From the NCBI RefSeq assembly GCF_000815105.2, contig NZ_CP010310.2, positions 124,001-188,000 of the forward strand: 64,000 bases of DNA, written 5' to 3'. The notes below the pieces were generated by a model. The model was not told the DNA's origin and made no database searches. It saw nothing but the letters and a program-made list of their open reading frames with translations. Positions 34,027 to 42,512 of this stretch are shown in pieces. Position 1 is the first letter of the stretch; each line of letters opens with the position of its first letter. Origin of the DNA: Pandoraea pulmonicola (GTDB lineage: Bacteria; Pseudomonadota; Gammaproteobacteria; Burkholderiales; Burkholderiaceae). A program made the translations under genes and the position numbers.

Positions 34027-34538
34027 GGAGCAAGGAGCAATGACGAAAGGAGACGGAGACGCCACGAACGCCAGGCGCCGCCGCTGCATGGCGCGGCGGG
34101 AAGACGTGGTGGGCGTGGCGGTGGTCGAGCGATGCGCGGAGCGCTTTCCCGACTTGTATCGCGGCGCCCGGCAGACGCGCCAATAAGCGATTCGCCTTTG
34201 CTAAGCGTGTGCGGTGTCATATCGATATGACGCAAGTGGGAAGGCGGAAAAAGCGTGCCGTACCCCTCCGAGCTCATCAGACGAAACCGACGCATGGCCG
34301 CGGTTGCTCGGTCGCCGTCGAAAAATCGGCGCAATGTCCAGTGACCGTTGCGCCGTTGGCCCTAGGGAAAACCCGTATTTGTCGCGTGTATCAGCGCGCA
34401 TCAGCGATTCGGGGTCGGCAAATCAAACGTCTTGCTTTCATTGCCTTACCTCTGAGGTGCACTGAAGTGGTGCGAATGTATTACGCCGTATTACAGAAAA
34501 TCCTGCGATTTCAGTGAGTTGCGCAGTGCTTCCTGTCT
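34027..34538. other. Long intergenic region with a perfect 16-base palindrome
   Basis: About 510 bases without a supportable gene. It contains the perfect palindrome GTCATATCGATATGAC at 34216-34231, upstream of the sulfonate-type binding protein on the minus strand, and a short direct repeat (CGTGTATCAGCG / CGCGCATCAGCG) near 34382-34406. The palindrome is a likely operator for an unidentified regulator. Confidence 0.4.
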
Positions 34539-34557
34539 TGTAATGAAAATCATTCCT
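34519..34557 (+). promoter_or_regulatory. Fur-box-like operator overlapping the siderophore receptor promoter
   Basis: TGTAATGAAAATCATTCCT (34539-34557) matches the 19-base Fur consensus GATAATGATAATCATTATC at 13 positions counted by hand, including the whole central TAATGA and AATCATT parts. A -35-like TTGCGC at 34519-34524 stands 16 bases before TAATGA (34541-34546), which would make the Fur box overlap the -10 and repress when iron is plentiful. It lies 165 bases before the receptor start. Confidence 0.65.
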
Positions 34558-34721
34558 ATTTATATTCGCCGCCCATGCCGGAGGCGGTGAGTGCCGTCGC
34601 GAAGTGAGGATTTCCCGTCTGGTTCGAATCGCCGCCGCCGCCGCTGCCGTCGTTTTTCGCGCGTTGTCCGCGCTTTTTCCGTTTCTCGTCCTTTCGTCCA
34701 CAACGCACTTCGAACTCGATC

Positions 34722-36962
34722 ATGATGCAACGCAAGCCGCTGGCTCTCGCAATGATGGCGCTCTTCGCCGCACCCTTCGCCGTCACCTGTGCGGCGCCAG
34801 CGATGGCGCAGAGCACGGCGCCCGCTTCGCCCCAGGGCGCGGCGCAGTCGTCGACGGCCGCGAGCGCGCTGCCGCAGACGGACGTGAGCGGTGCGGCGAT
34901 TCGCGACGACTACCAGCGCGACGTGGCGACTGTCGGCGGCAAGGTGCCGACGGCAATTCGCGACATTCCGCAGTCGGTCACGGTGATCGACAAGGCGGTA
35001 ATGCAGGCGCAGGGCGCGACCTCGTTCGCCGATGCGCTGCGCAATTCGCCGGCCATCACGCTCGGCGGTGCCGAAGGCGGTCAGATCGGCAACAACATCA
35101 ATTTGCGCGGCTTCACGGCGCGCACCGACATTTTTCTCGACGGCTTCCGCGATCGCGGACAGTACTATCGCGACACGTTCTATCTCGACTCGATCGAAGT
35201 GCTCGAAGGGCCGTCGTCGATGCTATTCGGTCGCGGCTCGACCGGTGGCGTGATCAACCAGGTGAGCAAGCAGGCGAACCTCAAGCCGCTCAACGAAGTC
35301 TCCGGCACCATCGGCACCCATGACCGCTACCGAGGCTCGTTCGACTTCAATCGTCCGCTCTCGGACACCGCGGCGTTTCGCATCAACGGCTTCGCGCAGG
35401 ATATCCACACCACGCGCGACGTCATGAACAACCGGGACTGGGGCGTCGCACCGACGCTGAAGCTGGGTATCGGCACGCCGACGCAGATCACGCTTTCGGC
35501 ACTCATCGAACATAACCGCGACATGCCGGACTACGGCACGGTCGGTTACAACGGCCACCCGCTGCCGATCTCCAGGCGGCAATTCTACGGGCTGACCACC
35601 GATCGCACGGTGCAGGACGTGATGAGCTTCACGGCGAAGATCGAGCACAAGGTCGACGACACGCTGAAGATCACCAACCAGACGCAATACAGCCGCTATG
35701 TGATCGACGCGATCGAGACGTCGTCGCATGCGGTGGGTGTGCCTAACGGTGCAAGTGGTGCAAGTGGCGCGGGGAGCTTCACGACCTTGCCCACGGGCGC
35801 GACGGCGGGCATTCCGTCGTACTCGCTCGATCAGCTCTGGGTGCAGTTGCAAAGCCATGACCGCAAGATCACGGACTCCGCGCTGTACAACCAGACGGAC
35901 GTGGTGAAGTCGTTCGACACCGGCCCGTTGCGGCACACGGTAATCGCCGGGGCGGAATTCGGGCGCGACACCTACGAGAACCAGACCTATCTGCGCACGG
36001 GCGCCGGACAGGCGTCGGGTTTCCTGGGCTGGATTCCGGCGAGCAGCACGGCGTACTACGCGAACCTGCCGAACGTGACGACCAGCGCCGGCAACTTCGC
36101 GCAGGGCACGGCCGAGACGGTGGCGCTCTACGCCAACGACACCATCGAACTCAACAAGCAGTGGAAGCTCGTGGGCGGCCTGCGCTGGGATAGGTACAAG
36201 GCGCAACTGTCCAACACCGTGAGCTCGCCGGGCTACGCGACGCAAACGGTCAATTACACGAGTGTGCGCACCGGAGTGATCTACCAGCCGGACGAGGCAC
36301 AGTCGTATTACTTCTCGTACGGCACGTCGTTCAATCCGTCGCTCGAAGCGCTGAGCGTCACCAACAACACGCAGGCGCTGCCGCCGGAGACGAACGAGTC
36401 GTTCGAAGTGGGCAGCAAGTGGAATCTGTTCGACGACAACCTGGCGATCAACACGGCGCTGTTCCAGATCACGAAGAACAACGCGCGCACGCAGACGGGC
36501 ACCTCGGGCCAATACACCAGCGCGGGCAAGGTGCGCGTGCGCGGCGCCGAAGTGAGCGCCACGGGCCACATCACGCCGAACTGGCAGGTGATGGGCGGCT
36601 ACATGTTCCTGAACTCGCAGGTGCTGCAGGCCAACGACGGCACGCAGGGCAATGTGCTGGCGAACACGCCGAAGCACTCGGTCACGCTCTGGTCGACGTA
36701 CACGCTCGGCCATTGGGAGGTCGGCGGCGGCATGAACTATATGTCGATGCGCTACGCGGCAAACACCAACCTCATCCGCGTGGGCGGCTACACGCGCTGG
36801 GACGCGACCGTCGCCTATCACCAGCCGAAGTACGACATCCGCTTCAACCTGCTCAACGTGTTCGACAAGACGTACTTCGACGGCCTGATCCAGTCGGACG
36901 GCGGGCGCGCCGCGCCGGGCATCGGACGCACGGCGTTGCTCACGGGCACGTACCGGTTCTGA
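34722..36962 (+). CDS. TonB-dependent catecholate siderophore receptor (Fiu/PiuA-like)
   Basis: A 746-residue outer-membrane receptor. A signal peptide of about 29 residues ends APAMA-QST. The plug domain follows, with IRDIPQSVTVIDKAVMQ, NINLRGFTARTDIFLDGFRDRG and EVLEGPSSMLFGRGSTGGVIN. A 22-strand barrel then ends in the usual aromatic C-terminus (LTGTYRF). The immediate downstream neighbour is a PiuC-type hydroxylase, an association typical of the Fiu/PiuA class that takes up monomeric catechols and siderophore-drug conjugates. A Fur-box-like sequence precedes the gene. It is not possible to say which ligand is bound. Confidence 0.9.
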   Translation: MMQRKPLALAMMALFAAPFAVTCAAPAMAQSTAPASPQGAAQSSTAASALPQTDVSGAAIRDDYQRDVATVGGKVPTAIRDIPQSVTVIDKAVMQAQGATSFADALRNSPAITLGGAEGGQIGNNINLRGFTARTDIFLDGFRDRGQYYRDTFYLDSIEVLEGPSSMLFGRGSTGGVINQVSKQANLKPLNEVSGTIGTHDRYRGSFDFNRPLSDTAAFRINGFAQDIHTTRDVMNNRDWGVAPTLKLGIGTPTQITLSALIEHNRDMPDYGTVGYNGHPLPISRRQFYGLTTDRTVQDVMSFTAKIEHKVDDTLKITNQTQYSRYVIDAIETSSHAVGVPNGASGASGAGSFTTLPTGATAGIPSYSLDQLWVQLQSHDRKITDSALYNQTDVVKSFDTGPLRHTVIAGAEFGRDTYENQTYLRTGAGQASGFLGWIPASSTAYYANLPNVTTSAGNFAQGTAETVALYANDTIELNKQWKLVGGLRWDRYKAQLSNTVSSPGYATQTVNYTSVRTGVIYQPDEAQSYYFSYGTSFNPSLEALSVTNNTQALPPETNESFEVGSKWNLFDDNLAINTALFQITKNNARTQTGTSGQYTSAGKVRVRGAEVSATGHITPNWQVMGGYMFLNSQVLQANDGTQGNVLANTPKHSVTLWSTYTLGHWEVGGGMNYMSMRYAANTNLIRVGGYTRWDATVAYHQPKYDIRFNLLNVFDKTYFDGLIQSDGGRAAPGIGRTALLTGTYRF

Positions 36963-37099
36963 CGCTGCACGGCTTGATCCACCGCAAACGGGCAGCGGCG
37001 GCGCTGCCCGACGTGCTGCAAAATGACGCACAATACGAGGCGCGAGCGGGCAGTGCGATCCGGCTCGCGCCTTGCTTTTTTCACGAGGGACGCCCGCCG

Positions 37100-37786
37100 A
37101 TGTTGCTGCATATACCGAATGTCCTCAGCGCCGACCAGGTGCGCTGGGTCCGTACCAAGCTCGATGGCGCAGGCGACGCGTGGGTCGACGGACTCGCCAC
37201 GGCCGGCTATCAGGGGGCTCCGGTCAAGCAGAACCAGCAGATCGACGAGCGCGCACCCATCGCGCGCGAACTGGGCGACGTGATCCTCGGCGCACTCGAG
37301 CGCAACCCGACGTTCATCAGCGCCGCGCTGCCGAACAAGGTCTACGCACCGATGTTCAACCGCTACGGCGAAGGCATGCACTTCGGCAACCATGTGGACG
37401 GGGCGATTCGTCTGCAACCGGGCAGCGGCATGCGCATTCGCACCGATGTGTCCGCCACGCTCTTCCTGGCCTCGCCCGACGAATACGACGGCGGCGAGCT
37501 CGTGATCGAGGATCAGTACGGCGCGCATCAGGTGAAGCTGCCGGCCGGCGACATGGTGCTGTATCCCGCGACGAGCCTGCACCGCGTCAATCCGATTACG
37601 CGAGGCGCTCGCGTCGGGTGCTTCTTCTGGGTGCAGAGCCTCGTGAAGGACGACACGCAGCGCACGCTGCTCTTCGACATGGACAACGCCATCCAGCGGC
37701 TGAACACGACCGAAGCCGACGAGACGGCGCGTCGCACGCTCATCGGCTGCTATCACAATCTGCTGCGCATCTGGAGCGAGACCTGA
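37100..37786 (+). CDS. piuC: PKHD-type Fe(II)/2-oxoglutarate hydroxylase, PiuC/YbiX family
   Basis: A 228-residue cytoplasmic dioxygenase-like protein, the family length. The 2-oxoglutarate-iron motif is complete: His98-x-Asp100 in GNHVDGAI, His161 in TSLHRV and Arg171 in TRGAR. Further conserved stretches are MFNRYGEGMHFG and YDGGELVIED. Homologues lie next to catecholate siderophore receptors and influence iron uptake, perhaps by modifying the receptor or ligand. It starts 137 bases after the receptor stop on the same strand and probably shares its iron-regulated promoter. Confidence 0.9.
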   Translation: MLLHIPNVLSADQVRWVRTKLDGAGDAWVDGLATAGYQGAPVKQNQQIDERAPIARELGDVILGALERNPTFISAALPNKVYAPMFNRYGEGMHFGNHVDGAIRLQPGSGMRIRTDVSATLFLASPDEYDGGELVIEDQYGAHQVKLPAGDMVLYPATSLHRVNPITRGARVGCFFWVQSLVKDDTQRTLLFDMDNAIQRLNTTEADETARRTLIGCYHNLLRIWSET

Positions 37787-37830
37787 GCGCGCCGCAGCCC
37801 ATCGCCTCTCGCAGGCTGAAGTCAATAAAT

Positions 37831-37867
37831 AACGCCCGGCCCTGACGGTATCCAGGGACCGGGCGTT
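37831..37867. terminator. Bidirectional terminator between piuC and the Spy-like gene
   Basis: AACGCCCGG (37831-37839) pairs with CCGGGCGTT (37859-37867) and, inside, CCCTG with CAGGG, separated by a single bulged A. AT-rich sequence follows on both sides (TTTCATC to the right, TTATTTATTG on the minus strand). It stands between two convergent genes. Confidence 0.7.
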
Positions 37868-37914
37868 TCATCGTGTGCCGAACCATCGTGTCCGGTGGCG
37901 CTGGTCTCCCGTGC

Positions 37915-38502
37915 CTATTGGGCCTGGCCAGGGGCCGCGGGGGCCGGTGCTGCCGGTGAGGTCGGTGCGCTCGGCGCTGCACCCTTGTGTACCTGCTCAC
38001 GACGTTGCATCGCCTTGTCGTGCCAGGCCTTCATCTTGGTCCAGCGCGCCTTGATGGCATTGCTCACGAGCGTCTTCTGATCGTTGTTCAGGCCGTTGTA
38101 GACGTTCAGCCAGGCGTCTTCGGTCTGGCTGCGCAACTGACGATTCTGATCGAAGACTTTCTCGCGCGCGGTGCGCATGCCGGCCAGGTCGAGCACTTGC
38201 TGATCCTTTGCCTGCTCGATCATCTGGCGGAATTGCTCGCCGTTCTTGCGCATGGCCTCACGGTTCTGCCGGGACGTGTTTACTGCCTGCTGCCAGGCTT
38301 GTTCCTGCTGTGCGTTGAGTTTCAGCTCGTCGTGCAGCTTGCGAATGTCACCGAGCCCCCAGGGGCCGTGGTCGCCGCGCATATGGTGCATGGCGGCGTG
38401 AGGTCCCGTGGCCGGCGCAGCGGCGTCGGCGGCATGGGCGACGCCGAACATCGAGGTGGCGACGAGGACGGCCGACGCGGCGGCGATCTTCAATTTGCGC
38501 AT
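37915..38502 (-). CDS. Periplasmic Spy/CpxP-like LTxxQ-family protein
   Basis: A 195-residue protein with a signal peptide (MRKLKIAAASAVLVATSMFGVAHA). A helical, charged body follows, with two Spy/CpxP-type repeats: LHDELKLNAQQEQAWQQ and the later VYNGLNNDQKTLVSNAI. The ends are a His/Gly/Met segment (HAAMHHMRGDHGPWG) at the start of the mature part and an Ala/Pro-rich tail. Relatives are periplasmic chaperones or envelope-stress sensors; the His-Met cluster could bind metal. A CAGGAGT site lies nine bases before the ATG. It stands alone, bounded by terminators. Confidence 0.76.
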   Translation of the reverse strand: MRKLKIAAASAVLVATSMFGVAHAADAAAPATGPHAAMHHMRGDHGPWGLGDIRKLHDELKLNAQQEQAWQQAVNTSRQNREAMRKNGEQFRQMIEQAKDQQVLDLAGMRTAREKVFDQNRQLRSQTEDAWLNVYNGLNNDQKTLVSNAIKARWTKMKAWHDKAMQRREQVHKGAAPSAPTSPAAPAPAAPGQAQ

Positions 38503-38640
38503 GGTGTTTGACTCCTGTGGATACTGCCGGAATTGGCAGTTTCAGCGTAAGTCATTGCCGCGCGCAATAAGTTGCAAAGTGCTACCGCCGTATTACCTGA
38601 CGTTACCGGGAGCCGCGTTCGCAACATTCCGAAACGACTC

Positions 38641-38713
38641 GGCCCGCCCTTGCCGGCGTTCGACAAGGGCGGGCCGTTGTGCCGAACGGCACGACATCCC
38701 GCGTGCCGTTCGG
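38641..38713 (-). terminator. Two tandem perfect 12-base-pair hairpins after doxX
   Basis: GGCCCGCCCTTG (38641-38652) pairs exactly with CAAGGGCGGGCC (38664-38675). CCGAACGGCACG (38682-38693) pairs exactly with CGTGCCGTTCGG (38702-38713). They follow the stop of the minus-strand DoxX gene by 27 bases and precede the Spy-like gene. There is only a weak T-run, so termination may be inefficient or Rho-assisted. Confidence 0.55.
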
Positions 38714-38739
38714 TTCCCGAACTAACTGGGTGGCGACGA

Positions 38740-39147
38740 TCAGTCCCAGGCGCCGCGCCCGCCCGACACGCTGTAGCGGCCAGCGCCGAAGAGCATCACG
38801 CAAAGACCAGCGAAGAGATAAAAGCCCTGGAGTTCCAGCGCCCAGCCACCGGTCTTCGCGAGATCGCCGAGCTGGCTCAGGTGAACGAGGAAGAGCGCGA
38901 CGAGCATGTTGGCCACGACGAGCAGTCCACCCAGGCGCGTGAGCACACCGAGGATGAGCAGCACCGGTGCGAGCACTTCGCCGAGGTAGGCGCCGTAAGC
39001 GAGGAAGCCGGGCAGGCCGTGCGAGGTGATCATGCCTTCGATGAAGCCAACGCCGTTGATGACTTTGCTCACGCCGTGGAACAACAGCAGGATACCGAGG
39101 GTGAGGCGCAGGATCAGTTTGCCGAGGTCGTCTCTGGTGCTCTGCAT
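38740..39147 (-). CDS. DoxX-family inner-membrane protein
   Basis: A 135-residue protein with four hydrophobic helices and the DoxX pattern: LGKLILRLTLGILLLFHGVSK, GFIEGMITSHGLP, YLGEVLAPVLLILGVLTRLG and a last helix ending GRYSVSG. DoxX/DoxD proteins are linked to quinone redox reactions or oxidative-stress complexes, but the role of most bacterial members is unknown. The start at 39147 follows an AAGGAG site. Confidence 0.84.
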   Translation of the reverse strand: MQSTRDDLGKLILRLTLGILLLFHGVSKVINGVGFIEGMITSHGLPGFLAYGAYLGEVLAPVLLILGVLTRLGGLLVVANMLVALFLVHLSQLGDLAKTGGWALELQGFYLFAGLCVMLFGAGRYSVSGGRGAWD

Positions 39148-39480
39148 GGTGGTGCTCCTTCTTGACTCGCTGGTTCGCGGTGGGGGGCTGACAGGTAACG
39201 GAGTGGTGCGCCCCGCGTGCGGCGCACCGGCCAAATGGGCATCACTGTATCAAATCGTTACGGCGCTGTCTGCGGGTGCCCCCGGGGTTTCCGCGAGGCG
39301 CCGGGACTTTCTCGCAATGCGTGGATTACAAGCCGTTACTTTTCGGGTCGAGCCGTTACAAGACGCCTGTCGGCGCACTGCGTGCGAGGGCCGTTGATTC
39401 GCATAAGGACGCGGTCAATCGCTGGCAATCCCGCCAGCCCGCCGGTCCCGCCATCACCCAATCGCTGATAAGGATTCCAC
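39148..39480. other. Divergent promoter region
   Basis: About 330 bases between two divergent genes. The motif GCCGTTAC occurs twice in direct orientation (about 39333-39340 and 39352-39359), a possible protein-binding repeat. No reading frame here is supported. Confidence 0.35.
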
Positions 39481-40068
39481 ATGAACGTTCGTAAAACGCT
39501 GATTCTGAGTGCCGTGACCGTCGCCCTCGGCGGGGTGTTCGCTTCGCAGGCGTTCGCGCAAGGCACGGCCACCGAGACCGCCCGCGATGTCAATCAGCAG
39601 CAGCGCATCGAGAACGGTTTGAAGAGCGGTCAGTTGACGACCGGAGAGGCGTCGCGCCTGGAGAAGGGGGAAGCGAAGATCGACCGCATGCAGGCCCATG
39701 CCGATCACACGGGTGATACCGCCGCGCAGAAGGGCCGCATCGCTCGCGCCCAGAATCGGGAAAGCGCGAAGATCGGTCAGCTCGAGCACAACGGGGCGGT
39801 CGGCAACCCGGCGTCGGTCTCTTCGCAACGGATGCAGGCCGACGTGCAACGCAACGTCAACCAGGAAAAGCGCATCGCACAGGGCCAGGCGGCCGGCACG
39901 CTGAACAAGCGGGAAGTCGGCAGTCTGGAACGCGGTCAGGCGCACGTGGACGCGGCCGAGGCCCGTGCCGGCAAGAACGGTCACGTGAGCGCTGCCGAGC
40001 AGGCCGGCGTGCAGCATCGCGAGAATCATCAGAGCCAGCGCATCCGTCACGACAAGACGAACGGCTAG
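39481..40068 (+). CDS. Secreted hypothetical protein with an internal duplication
   Basis: A 195-residue protein with a signal peptide of about 26 residues (SAVTVALGGVFASQAFA-Q). The mature part is two copies of a roughly 75-residue helical unit: RDVNQQQRIENGLKSGQL through RAQNRESAKI, and RNVNQEKRIAQGQAAGTL through HRENHQSQRI. Each contains an acidic/Asn-rich loop (ADHTGDTAAQ and AGKNGHVSAAE) that resembles a degenerate EF-hand calcium loop. I do not recognise a function. Similar small secreted repeat proteins are frequent in Burkholderiales. An AAGGA ribosome-binding site precedes the ATG and a strong terminator follows. Confidence 0.75.
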   Translation: MNVRKTLILSAVTVALGGVFASQAFAQGTATETARDVNQQQRIENGLKSGQLTTGEASRLEKGEAKIDRMQAHADHTGDTAAQKGRIARAQNRESAKIGQLEHNGAVGNPASVSSQRMQADVQRNVNQEKRIAQGQAAGTLNKREVGSLERGQAHVDAAEARAGKNGHVSAAEQAGVQHRENHQSQRIRHDKTNG

Positions 40069-40108
40069 GCACCGTCGGCGGCCTTCGGGTCGATGCCGCG
40101 AACGGCTA

Positions 40109-40146
40109 CGCAAGCGCCACCCTTTGCCGGGTGGCGCTTGCGTTTT
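40109..40146 (+). terminator. Strong Rho-independent terminator
   Basis: A perfect 14-base-pair stem, CGCAAGCGCCACCC with GGGTGGCGCTTGCG, encloses the loop TTTGCC and is followed by TTTTG. It ends the repeat-protein transcript. Confidence 0.9.
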
Positions 40147-40189
40147 GAGGCTATCATCGGCGACACAACAAATCAGGAGGACGATCGGG

Positions 40190-40591
40190 ATGGAGTTGGT
40201 GCAAGCGCAGAAGATGCTCGAAGAACTCGTGGCGCCGTGGGTGCGGCAGCTCAATCTGCAGGTCGAGGCGACCGGGCCGGAGCAGAGCGAATTGCGACTG
40301 CCGTTCGACGCGGCCCTGAAGCATGGCGGCGGCGTCATCTGCGGTCAGGTGTTCATGGCCGTGGCCGATACGGCGATGGTGGTGGCGCTCTCGGCGGCGC
40401 TCGGCGGCTTTCAGCCGATGACCACCGTCGCGCTCAATACCCAATTCATGCGTCCGGTGAGCGATGGCGATCTGCGCGTGATCGCGCGCATTCTGCGTCG
40501 CGGCAAGAATCTGGTGTTCGGGGAGATCGAGATCTTCGACGCTTCGGGCAAGATGGCCGTGCACGCGACGACGACTTACGCGCTGCTCTGA
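40190..40591 (+). CDS. PaaI-family hotdog thioesterase
   Basis: A 133-residue single-domain hotdog thioesterase that should hydrolyse acyl- or aryl-CoA esters. The catalytic region reads HGGGVICGQVFMAVADTAM, with the helix-borne Asp, followed by the strands TTVALNTQFMRPVSDGDLRVIA and VFGEIEIFDASGKMAVHATTTY. The ATG at 40190 follows AGGAGG by about nine bases. The patatin-like gene follows after 41 bases, so an operon for lipid or acyl-CoA turnover is possible. Confidence 0.86.
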   Translation: MELVQAQKMLEELVAPWVRQLNLQVEATGPEQSELRLPFDAALKHGGGVICGQVFMAVADTAMVVALSAALGGFQPMTTVALNTQFMRPVSDGDLRVIARILRRGKNLVFGEIEIFDASGKMAVHATTTYALL

Positions 40592-40632
40592 ACGGAGCGC
40601 AACGCCTGGCCGGACAGGCGCGGGGAGAAACG

Positions 40633-41481
40633 ATGTTCGATCAGATCGTATTTGCCGGTGGCGGCAACCGCTGCTGGTGGCAGGCGGGATTCTGGGAGCG
40701 TGTCGCGCGCGAGGTTCCGTTGCGCCCACGCGTCATTGCCGGCATTTCGGCTGGCGCGGCCACGGCCTGCATGCTGCACATGCGCGAGTCCGACTGGGTC
40801 ATGGCGTACTACCGCAACGCGCTCGCGAACAATCGCAAGAACGCATATTGGGGCAATCTGCTGCGCGGCGAGCGCGTGTTTCCCCACTATCGCATCTATC
40901 GGCAGGCGCTGCTCGACATCTACGACGGGCAGCTCGAGAAGCTGGCGAGCGGCCCCGAGATCCGCGTTGGCGTCTCGCACATTCCGCGCTGGCTGGGGCC
41001 GCGCACGGCGACGGCGGCCGGGCTGGTCGCCTACAACATCGACAAGCACGTGCGTCGTACGCTGCATCCGACGCTCGCACGGCGGCTCGGCTTCCGGCCC
41101 GAATTCGTGCGCGCGCAGGACTGTGCGAGCACGGCCGATCTGGCGGATCTGATGCTGCAGTCGTCGTGCACGCCGCCGTTCACGCCGATCCTGCGGCGCG
41201 GCGGACGCGCGGTGCTCGATGGCGGCATGGTCGACAACGTGCCGGTCGATGCGCTCGATGCGACGCCAGGGCAGGTGCTCGTGCTAGTCACGCGTCGCTA
41301 TCCACGTCCGCAAATCTTCACGCAGCATCACGGCGGGCAGGATCGGCTGTATGTGCAGCCGTCCGCGCCCGTGCCGATTTCCAGTTGGGACTACACGCGC
41401 CCGGACATGATGGCGCCCGCCTTCGAGCTGGGCCGCAAGGACGGCGAGGCGTTCCTGCGGCATCTCGACACGATGAAGTAG
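40633..41481 (+). CDS. Patatin-like phospholipase
   Basis: A 282-residue serine hydrolase of the patatin family. The oxyanion-hole glycine motif GGGNR is at 9-13, the nucleophile elbow GISAG at 37-41 (Ser39), and the catalytic Asp in LDGGMVDNVP at about 196, forming a Ser-Asp dyad. No signal peptide is evident, so it is probably cytoplasmic or membrane-associated and cleaves acyl chains from phospholipids. It follows the PaaI thioesterase at short distance. Confidence 0.88.
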   Translation: MFDQIVFAGGGNRCWWQAGFWERVAREVPLRPRVIAGISAGAATACMLHMRESDWVMAYYRNALANNRKNAYWGNLLRGERVFPHYRIYRQALLDIYDGQLEKLASGPEIRVGVSHIPRWLGPRTATAAGLVAYNIDKHVRRTLHPTLARRLGFRPEFVRAQDCASTADLADLMLQSSCTPPFTPILRRGGRAVLDGGMVDNVPVDALDATPGQVLVLVTRRYPRPQIFTQHHGGQDRLYVQPSAPVPISSWDYTRPDMMAPAFELGRKDGEAFLRHLDTMK

Positions 41482-41501
41482 GCGGGCGGGGCGGCCGGCG
41501 C

Positions 41502-42512
41502 CTATCGTCCGAAGCCGAGCAGCGCGGTCGGGTTCGCCACGTGGGCGCGATCGCCGTTCAGGAAGTCCACGATGTTCTGGAACGCCACGCGGAAATACAG
41601 CTCATAGCTTTCGCGCTCGACGTAGCCGATATGCGGCGTGCATACGCAATTCTCCAGGCGCAGCAGCGGGTTGCCCTGCAGAATGGGCTCGCTTTCGAAG
41701 ACGTCGATGGCGGCCATGCCGGGCCGGCCGCGATTGAGGGCCGTGATCAGGGCGTTTTCTTCCACCAGTTCGGCACGGCTCGTGTTGACGAAGAGCGCCG
41801 TCGGCTTCATCTGCTGCAGATCTTCCAGCTTGACGATGTGACGCGTCTCGTCGTTCAGGCGCAGGTGCAGCGACAGAACGTCGCTTTGCGTGAACAGTTC
41901 TTCCTTGCTGTTCGCCACGCGCAGACCGTCGGCCGCGGCGGCCTCGCGCGAGCCTTCGCGGCCCCACACCATCACTTCCATGCCGAAGGCCTTGCCGTAG
42001 CCGGCCACGAGGCGGCCGATCTTGCCATAGCCCCAGAGACCGAGCGTCTGGCCGCGCAGCACCTGACCCAGGCCGAAGTTCGGCGGCATGCTCGAGGACT
42101 TCAGGCCCGACTGCTGCCAGGCGCCGTGCTTGAGGCTGGAGACGTATTGCGGAATGCGGCGCTGGGCGGCCATGATCAGCGCCCAGGTGAGCTCGGCGGG
42201 AGCGGTGGGCGAGCCCACGCCCTCGAGCACGGCGACGCCGCGGGCGGTGCAGGCGTCGATGTCGATGTGGTTGCCCGCCCGGCCGGTCTGGCTGATGACG
42301 CGCAGGCGCGGCAGTTTGTCGATGAGCTGAGCGGTGATGGCGGTGCGTTCGCGGATGAGTACGAGGACTTCGGCCTCGCCGACGCGGGCGGTCAGTTGGC
42401 CCACACCCTTGACCGTGTTGTTGAAGACTTTGACGTCATGACCGGCTAACAGGGAAAAGCAATCGAGCTTGCGAACGGCGTCCTGGTAGTCGTCGAGAAT
42501 GGCAATTTTCAT
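41502..42512 (-). CDS. D-2-hydroxyacid dehydrogenase family protein
   Basis: A 336-residue NAD(P)-dependent dehydrogenase of the formate/glycerate (D-2-hydroxyacid) family. The nucleotide-binding motif GLWGYGKIGRLVAGYGKAFG is clear. The catalytic Arg lies in NTSRAELVEENALI, a Glu in DVFESEP and His in CTPHIGYVERESYELYF. It begins MKIAILDDYQDAVRKL, a pattern common to a Burkholderia/Bradyrhizobium subgroup. The substrate (glycerate, phosphoglycerate or another 2-oxoacid) cannot be fixed from sequence. It is convergent with the patatin gene and divergent from pckG. Confidence 0.86.
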   Translation of the reverse strand: MKIAILDDYQDAVRKLDCFSLLAGHDVKVFNNTVKGVGQLTARVGEAEVLVLIRERTAITAQLIDKLPRLRVISQTGRAGNHIDIDACTARGVAVLEGVGSPTAPAELTWALIMAAQRRIPQYVSSLKHGAWQQSGLKSSSMPPNFGLGQVLRGQTLGLWGYGKIGRLVAGYGKAFGMEVMVWGREGSREAAAADGLRVANSKEELFTQSDVLSLHLRLNDETRHIVKLEDLQQMKPTALFVNTSRAELVEENALITALNRGRPGMAAIDVFESEPILQGNPLLRLENCVCTPHIGYVERESYELYFRVAFQNIVDFLNGDRAHVANPTALLGFGR

